Both the position numbers and the translations under genes were made by a program. The notes beneath the pieces are model-generated. The model was not told the DNA's origin, ran no database searches, and saw only the letters and a program-made list of their open reading frames with translations. From positions 1-46,230 of the forward strand of contig CAMMMG010000005.1 in NCBI GenBank assembly GCA_946497925.1: a stretch of DNA of 46,230 nt, read 5' to 3'. Shown piece by piece: positions 41,444-46,230 of this stretch. How positions within the stretch are numbered: the stretch's first letter is position 1; every line of letters begins with the position of its first letter. Source of the DNA: an uncultured Mycoplasmatota bacterium (GTDB lineage Bacteria; Bacillota_I; Bacilli_A; RF39; UBA660).

Positions 41444-42817
41444 ATGGTTAAAAATGTTATATCAGTAATAGATGGTGAAGCTGGTAGTTGTGGTAAAGCT
41501 AAAGTAGTAGGTGAAATAGCAACTGATAAATCTATTAATTTAGGTGCTGCTATTACTAATTGTATGCCAAATGCAGGACATACTTTTGTAGATGAAAATG
41601 GTAATGCTACTGTTTTTAGAAATATCCCCGTATCATCAGTTAATCCTAATACAGAGTTATTTATTGGACCAGGTTCTGCTATTGATATGGAAGTGTTTAT
41701 TAATGAATATGAACAAGTTAGAAAATATCTAGGCGATAGAAAAATTTATGTTCACGAAATGGTTCCTTTAATTGAAGAGAGACATAAACAATATGAAAGG
41801 GAACATATTAAAACTGGTTCAACATTTAAAGGTGGTAATGCTGTTACTTGTGAGAAAATTCTTAAAGATAAAAAAATAGAGTTTTTTAAGACCTTTAGAA
41901 ATGCTATTGTTTGTTCAAATGATGAATGGCATGAGAGATTATATAAACATCTTGAAAATCCTTTAGAATATGTAATATTAGAAGGTTCACAAGGTTGTGA
42001 TTTAGATATTAATCATAGTGGTCATTATCCTAATACTGTTTGTAGGGAAGTTTCTACTATGCAATTACTTGCAGATTCTGGAATTTCTGCAGAGAGATTA
42101 TTACAAACGATTATGGTTATAAGGCCATTCCCAATAAGAATAAGTAATATAACAAAATCTGGTGAATATATTTATTCAGGAAATTATGGTAAAGGTGAAG
42201 AATTAACTTGGACTCAAATTAATCTTGCATCAATGTATGGAAGTTATCCTTGTCGTGGCGATATTGAATGTTTTCCTAATTATTTAAATATTAAAAGATT
42301 AAAGAAAATTATTAGTCATTGTCCAGAAGTGTGTTTAAAACAAATCTTTGGAGAAAATTATAAATCAAAGAGTTTAGATACTATAACATTACTTGAAGCT
42401 CTAGAATTAGAACGATTAATGTATAAATCTAAGGGATTATCTGAATATGAAACAAAAATAATTGAACTTCCGATGGTAGATGGTGATTTTCCACCTAATA
42501 CTGTATTTGATCAGTCTGAACAAACGACAGTAACAAAAATGGAGAGAAGAGTATTTGATTTAGATATAAAAAAGTTAAAAACAAATTGCCAAATTAATAC
42601 TCCATCTAGTTTATATTTAAACTTTTTTCAACATTTAGGATTAGATTTTAAGGGTGAAAGTGGTAATTTTGAAGATTATTATTTTAATAGATATTTAAGA
42701 GAATATTTTGACTGGTTAGAAAGAGAAACAGGAGTTGAAATATCTGCTTTAGGAACTGGTGCTAAAAATAAAGAAAGAATTTTAAAAAAGGAATTAGTTA
42801 AAAATATAATAAAATGA
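41444..42817 (+). CDS. PurA/PurZ-like adenylosuccinate synthetase homologue
   Basis: 457 residues. Clear PurA-family landmarks: N-terminal DGEAGSCGKAK (10-20) in place of GxxxGDEGKGK, NCMPNAGHTF with the conserved His46, FRNIPVSSV and FIGPGSAID like PurA's HLIPSG and IGNGVVL, and LEGSQGCDLDINHSGHYPNTVC matching the EGAQGxxLDIDHGTYPxVT segment of the IMP pocket. Ser15 replaces the catalytic Asp of PurA, as reported for phage PurZ, which acts on dGMP. The C-terminal half is poorly conserved, so nucleotide choice is open. It starts after TAAGGGGGATGTT, 21 bases after the Ppx/GppA-like gene, and is probably not housekeeping PurA. Confidence 0.75.
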   Translation: MVKNVISVIDGEAGSCGKAKVVGEIATDKSINLGAAITNCMPNAGHTFVDENGNATVFRNIPVSSVNPNTELFIGPGSAIDMEVFINEYEQVRKYLGDRKIYVHEMVPLIEERHKQYEREHIKTGSTFKGGNAVTCEKILKDKKIEFFKTFRNAIVCSNDEWHERLYKHLENPLEYVILEGSQGCDLDINHSGHYPNTVCREVSTMQLLADSGISAERLLQTIMVIRPFPIRISNITKSGEYIYSGNYGKGEELTWTQINLASMYGSYPCRGDIECFPNYLNIKRLKKIISHCPEVCLKQIFGENYKSKSLDTITLLEALELERLMYKSKGLSEYETKIIELPMVDGDFPPNTVFDQSEQTTVTKMERRVFDLDIKKLKTNCQINTPSSLYLNFFQHLGLDFKGESGNFEDYYFNRYLREYFDWLERETGVEISALGTGAKNKERILKKELVKNIIK

Positions 42818-42834
42818 TATTTTATTAAACATAA

Positions 42835-42863
42835 TTGTATCTCTATAAAAATATTGATATAAT
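42835..42863 (+). promoter_or_regulatory. Promoter of the small membrane protein
   Basis: TTGTAT, 17-base spacer, TATAAT, 25 bases before the ATG. Confidence 0.7.
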
Positions 42864-42888
42864 ACTTATAGAATAGAAGGTGTTATTA

Positions 42889-43053
42889 ATGAGAATTGGT
42901 ATGATTGTTTTATTTGCGATTCTTTATATCGCTTTAATCGCTTTATTTTTATTAGGTTATAAAAAGAAACAAAAGAAAGTATGGGTAACTAGTTTAGTGT
43001 TATTTCTAGTCGCTTTAGTTGCAACTATTATCATTACAAGCATCTATGCTTAA
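42889..43053 (+). CDS. Small two-helix membrane protein
   Basis: 54 residues, missed by the ORF track. Two helices (about 3-23 and 33-52) are joined by a basic loop (GYKKKQKKVW), so both ends should face outside or into the membrane with the loop in the cytoplasm. It starts with ATG after TAGAAGGTGTTATT, has its own promoter, and its stop overlaps a strong terminator. No family recognised. Confidence 0.7.
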   Translation: MRIGMIVLFAILYIALIALFLLGYKKKQKKVWVTSLVLFLVALVATIIITSIYA

Positions 43054-43082
43054 AAAATACTGTCAAGAATAGTATTTTTTTT
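43052..43082 (+). terminator. Terminator after the small membrane protein
   Basis: AAAAAATACT and AGTATTTTTT pair perfectly around a 9-base loop and end in a T-run. Confidence 0.85.
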
Positions 43083-43110
43083 AATGAAATTATATATTTA
43101 ATGGTATAAT
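43081..43110 (+). promoter_or_regulatory. pflB promoter, weak -35
   Basis: TATAAT at 43105-43110 with TTAATG 18 bases upstream, right after the preceding terminator. No regulator site is evident. Confidence 0.5.
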
Positions 43111-43134
43111 AAGAATGCAAGGAGGTATGAAAGA

Positions 43135-45366
43135 ATGAGAGAAGAATGGAAAGGCTTCAAAGAAGGAGTCTGGACTAAAGAAATAAATGTTAGTGATTTT
43201 ATTAAAACTAACTATAAGGGATATGATGGAGATGAAAGTTTCCTAGAAGGTACTACAGAAAAAACTGATAGAGTTTGGGGAAAATGTAGTGATTTATTAA
43301 AAGAAGAATTAAAGAAACATGTACTTGATATTGATGTTGACCATATGTCAGGGATTAATGCTTTTAAGCCAGGTTATATCAGTAAAGATGATGATGTAAT
43401 CGTAGGACTTCAAACAGATGCCCCACTAAAAAGAATAGTTAATCCTTATGGTGGAATTAGAATGGTTTATCAAGAATTAGATGCTTATGGATATAAATTA
43501 AATCCAGAAGTTGATAAATATTTTAATGAATACCGTAAAACTCATAATCAAGGTGTTTTTGATGCTTATACACCAGAGATTAGAAAAGCAAGACATGTTG
43601 GTCTATTAACAGGACTACCTGATGCTTATGGTAGAGGTAGAATAATAGGGGACTATAGACGTGTTGCACTTTATGGTATTGACTATCTAATGGAACAAAA
43701 AAAGTACGAGTGGGATAATAAACTATTAGGACCAATGACTAATGAGTTAATCCAATTAAGAGAAGATGTTTCTATGCAATATCGTGCTTTAGATGAAATT
43801 AAGAAAATGGCTAAAGGTTATGGTTTTGATATCTCAAGACCAGCACGTAATGGTAAAGAAGCAGTACAATGGACTTACTTTGGTTATTTAGCATCAGTTA
43901 AAGAAAATAATGGCGCTGCTATGAGTTTAGGTAGAGTTGATGCTTTCTTTGATATTTACTTTGAAAGAGATTTAAATGATGGTACTATTACTGAAAAAGA
44001 AATTCAAGAAATTATTGATCAGTTTGTTATTAAACTAAGATTAGTTAGACACTTAAGAACACCTGATTATGATGAATTATTCTCAGGTGATCCAACTTGG
44101 GTAACTGCATCTATTGGTGGTGTTACTAATGAAGGAAAGAGCATGGTAACTAAGACGAGTTATCGTATATTACATACACTAACTAACTTAGATACTGCCC
44201 CTGAACCAAATATGACCGTATTATGGGCGAGAGGATTACCTGAAAACTTCAAGAAATATTGTGCTAAGATGAGTATTGAAACAGATGCTATCCAATATGA
44301 AAACGATGATGTTATGCGTCCAGTATATGGAGATGACTATGCTATCGCTTGTTGTGTATCTGCAATGAGAGAAGGTAAAGATATGCAATTCTTTGGAGCT
44401 CGTTGTAATCTTGCTAAAGCACTTCTATATGCTATTAACGGTGGTGTTGATGAAGTTAAAGGTGACCTAGTTGTTGAAGGATTCCCTAAGATGACTGATG
44501 AAGTACTTGATTATGACAAAGTAAAAGATGCATATTTCAAGATGATAGAAAAAGTTTCCGAAGTTTATTCTAATGCAATGAATGTTATTCACTATATGCA
44601 TGATAAATATGCTTATGAAGCAGGACAAATGGCTTTGCACGATACAAATGTAAATCGTCTAATGGCTTATGGTGTTGCAGGATTATCTGTTGCAACAGAC
44701 TCACTTTCTGCAATTAAATATGCTAAAGTAAAACCAATTAGAAATGAAGATGGTATCGCAATAGACTTTGAAGTAGAAGGAGACTATCCTAAATATGGTA
44801 ATGATGATGATAGAGTAGATAATATCGCTAAAGAAATACTTGATAAGATGTATAAAGAATTATCTAAACATAAATGTTATCGTAACGCTACACCAACATT
44901 ATCAGTATTAACAATAACATCAAACGTAGTTTATGGTAGTAAGACTGGGTCTACTCCAGATGGACGTAAGGCAGGAGAAGCATTCGCTCCAGGTGCAAAC
45001 CCAATGCACGGAAGAGATTCAAGTGGGGCCATCGCATCATTAAACTCAGTTGCAAAACTTAACTATGCTGACTGTTGTCGTGATGGTATTTCTAATACAT
45101 TCTCAATTGTTCCATCATCCCTAGGACATAATAAAGATGAACAAATTGACAACTTAGTAAGTCTACTTGATGGTTACTTTGTACAAGGAGCACATCACTT
45201 AAACGTTAATGTTTTACAAAGAGAAATGTTAATAGATGCTATGAATAATCCAGATAAATATCCATTATTAACAATTAGAGTATCAGGTTATGCAGTTAGA
45301 TTTAATCGTCTAACTAGAAAACAACAAGAAGAAGTTATTTCAAGAACTTTCCACGAGAAGATGTAA
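43135..45366 (+). CDS. pflB: Formate acetyltransferase (pyruvate formate-lyase)
   Basis: A 743-residue glycyl-radical enzyme that splits pyruvate with CoA to acetyl-CoA and formate, central to anaerobic fermentation. The paired active-site Cys406-Cys407 lie in AIACCVSAM, and the radical Gly718 in [10 protein letters not shown] near the C-terminus. [22 protein letters not shown] and [24 protein letters not shown] are strong PFL markers (not a diol dehydratase). The length equals classical PflB. It starts with ATG after CAAGGAGGTATGAAAGA, and its stop directly abuts the activase start. Confidence 0.98.
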   Translation: MREEWKGFKEGVWTKEINVSDFIKTNYKGYDGDESFLEGTTEKTDRVWGKCSDLLKEELKKHVLDIDVDHMSGINAFKPGYISKDDDVIVGLQTDAPLKRIVNPYGGIRMVYQELDAYGYKLNPEVDKYFNEYRKTHNQGVFDAYTPEIRKARHVGLLTGLPDAYGRGRIIGDYRRVALYGIDYLMEQKKYEWDNKLLGPMTNELIQLREDVSMQYRALDEIKKMAKGYGFDISRPARNGKEAVQWTYFGYLASVKENNGAAMSLGRVDAFFDIYFERDLNDGTITEKEIQEIIDQFVIKLRLVRHLRTPDYDELFSGDPTWVTASIGGVTNEGKSMVTKTSYRILHTLTNLDTAPEPNMTVLWARGLPENFKKYCAKMSIETDAIQYENDDVMRPVYGDDYAIACCVSAMREGKDMQFFGARCNLAKALLYAINGGVDEVKGDLVVEGFPKMTDEVLDYDKVKDAYFKMIEKVSEVYSNAMNVIHYMHDKYAYEAGQMALHDTNVNRLMAYGVAGLSVATDSLSAIKYAKVKPIRNEDGIAIDFEVEGDYPKYGNDDDRVDNIAKEILDKMYKELSKHKCYRNATPTLSVLTITSNVVYGSKTGSTPDGRKAGEAFAPGANPMHGRDSSGAIASLNSVAKLNYADCCRDGISNTFSIVPSSLGHNKDEQIDNLVSLLDGYFVQGAHHLNVNVLQREMLIDAMNNPDKYPLLTIRVSGYAVRFNRLTRKQQEEVISRTFHEKM

Positions 45367-46089
45367 ATGAAAGCAAGCGTTGACTCAATTGAAACCTTTG
45401 GTCTTGTAGATGGACCAGGAATTAGAACCGTAGTATTTTTAGATGGTTGTACTCTAAGATGTAAATACTGTCATAACCCAGAAACTTGGGCTATGAATGA
45501 AGTAAACTATGATACAGATGAACTAGTTAAAAAAATTCTTCGTAACAAACCATACTTTAAAAGAAACAATGGTGGTGTAACTTTCTCTGGAGGAGAACCT
45601 CTTTTACAAATTAATTTCTTATTAGATATCTGTGAGAAACTAAAAAAAGAAGGTATTCACATTGCCTTAGATACTGCAGGTGTTGGTATTGGTAAATATA
45701 AAGAAATATTAGAGTTAATAGATCTTGTTATTTTAGATATTAAACACGTTACCAAAGAAGGTTATAAAGACTTAACAGGAAGAGATATAGAAGAGTCAGA
45801 GAAGTTTATCGAAGAGTTAAATAAGAGCGATAAACCAGTTTGGATTAGACAAGTAATTGTTCCAGGTATTATGGATAATGATGAATATTTAGATGGTTTA
45901 GTAGAATATTTAAAGAAAATAAAAAATATTGAAAAAATAGAATTTCTACCATTCCATCACTTAGGTTTTGAAAAGTATCAAAAACTTAATATTCCTAATC
46001 CATTAAAAGATACACCTGAGATGGATGCTAGTAAATGCGATGAACTATATAAAAAGTTTATGAAAAAATATGAGAAGTCTAGGAAATAG
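45367..46089 (+). CDS. pflA: Pyruvate formate-lyase-activating enzyme
   Basis: A 240-residue radical-SAM enzyme that installs the glycyl radical on PflB. The cluster motif is CTLRCKYC (Cys28, Cys32, Cys35), with TFSGGEPLLQ for SAM binding and DTAGVG, LDIKHVT and WIRQVIVPGI further on. The short length without an extra ferredoxin insert fits PflA rather than other activases. It begins on the base after the pflB stop, with no room for a separate gap, so translation is coupled; the ribosome site is poor (CACGAGAAGATG lies in the pflB end). Confidence 0.97.
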   Translation: MKASVDSIETFGLVDGPGIRTVVFLDGCTLRCKYCHNPETWAMNEVNYDTDELVKKILRNKPYFKRNNGGVTFSGGEPLLQINFLLDICEKLKKEGIHIALDTAGVGIGKYKEILELIDLVILDIKHVTKEGYKDLTGRDIEESEKFIEELNKSDKPVWIRQVIVPGIMDNDEYLDGLVEYLKKIKNIEKIEFLPFHHLGFEKYQKLNIPNPLKDTPEMDASKCDELYKKFMKKYEKSRK

Positions 46090-46098
46090 GCTTCTTTT
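46073..46098 (+). terminator. Terminator of pflBA
   Basis: AGAAGTCT and AGGCTTCT pair (one G-U) around a 7-base loop, followed by TTTATG. Confidence 0.6.
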
Positions 46099-46134
46099 AT
46101 GTTAGAATAAATTTACTTGGAAAGAAGTGAGAAT

Positions 46135-46230
46135 ATGCAAAATAATACTAATAAGGAAAGTTTAAGAGAAAAAATATTGGTTCTTGCATAAAAGTTGTGG
46201 GATGACTATTTAGTTCTAGATATATCAAAT
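46135..46230 (+). pseudogene. ORF with an in-frame stop at the window edge
   Basis: ATG after GAAAGAAGTGAGAAT opens MQNNTNKESLREKILVLA, stops at TAA (46189-46191), and the same frame continues open (KLWDDYLVLDIS...) to the window end. It looks like a gene broken by a point stop, or an 18-residue peptide followed by chance sequence. Too short to identify. Confidence 0.35.

Noticed and set aside
41444-42817. Housekeeping adenylosuccinate synthetase
   Set aside because: The catalytic Asp of the GDEGKGK loop is Ser and the C-terminal half does not show the usual PurA GTP-binding motifs.

Overview
The window is a strongly AT-rich, gene-dense stretch of a Firmicutes-type chromosome. The Gram-positive polymerase PolC, a Bacillus-order SUF cluster (sufC-D-S-U-B), an LTA synthase, sortase with a wall-anchored substrate, MurF/Ddl, PflB/PflA and TTGACA-17-TATAAT promoters with GGAGG ribosome sites all fit a low-GC, probably anaerobic Bacilli or Erysipelotrichia/'RF39'-like gut lineage. 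TGA is used as a stop (for example at the ends of sufD and of the 279-aa gene), so the Mycoplasma genetic code does not apply. The exact taxon is an inference. I saw no tRNA, rRNA, CRISPR array, riboswitch or recognisable insertion sequence.

Layout. 1-2300: two tiny one-helix proteins, a CmpB-type membrane protein, and an unknown two-gene operon behind a near-consensus promoter. 2288-3390 (minus): HIT protein and an anchored protein. 3428-8736: SUF Fe-S assembly operon, sufC-sufD-(S51 peptidase-like)-sufS-sufU-sufB, ended by a clear terminator. 8735-11900: small SSB, XRE regulator, pyrimidine-nucleoside phosphorylase, Rpn-type nuclease. 11977-18200: cell-surface block with a thioester-domain adhesin, its sortase, a membrane protein, LTA synthase, an anchored protein and RluB-type pseudouridine synthase. 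18212-20040: an orphan gene bracketed by two copies of a palindromic repeat. 20050-26953: ferredoxin, tail-anchored protein, unknown protein, polC. 26954-31058: an accessory cluster of unknown genes, two of them divergent laccase-fold (PgeF/YfiH-like) proteins, plus a frameshifted gene. 31125-34737: alpha/beta hydrolase, membrane-tethered MurF, Ddl. 34723-40393: assorted genes including a GT2-TPR glycosyltransferase, TspO, a PD-(D/E)XK nuclease, a collagen-like protein and a VOC protein. 40422-42817: a two-gene unit of a Ppx/GppA-like ASKHA protein and a PurA/PurZ-like ligase. 42835-46089: small membrane protein, pflB-pflA. The right edge cuts a degraded ORF.

The best candidate for an undescribed system is the Ppx/GppA-like plus PurA-like pair. 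The PurA-like protein carries Ser where adenylosuccinate synthetases have their catalytic Asp (GSCGKAK versus GDEGKGK), the kind of change reported for phage PurZ. Tandem direct repeats lie just upstream of its promoter. Next are the direct-repeat palindromes flanking the orphan 464-aa gene, the laccase-fold cluster with an apparent pseudo-enzyme and duplicated promoter-leaders, and an intrinsic terminator embedded in the 5' coding region of the sortase.
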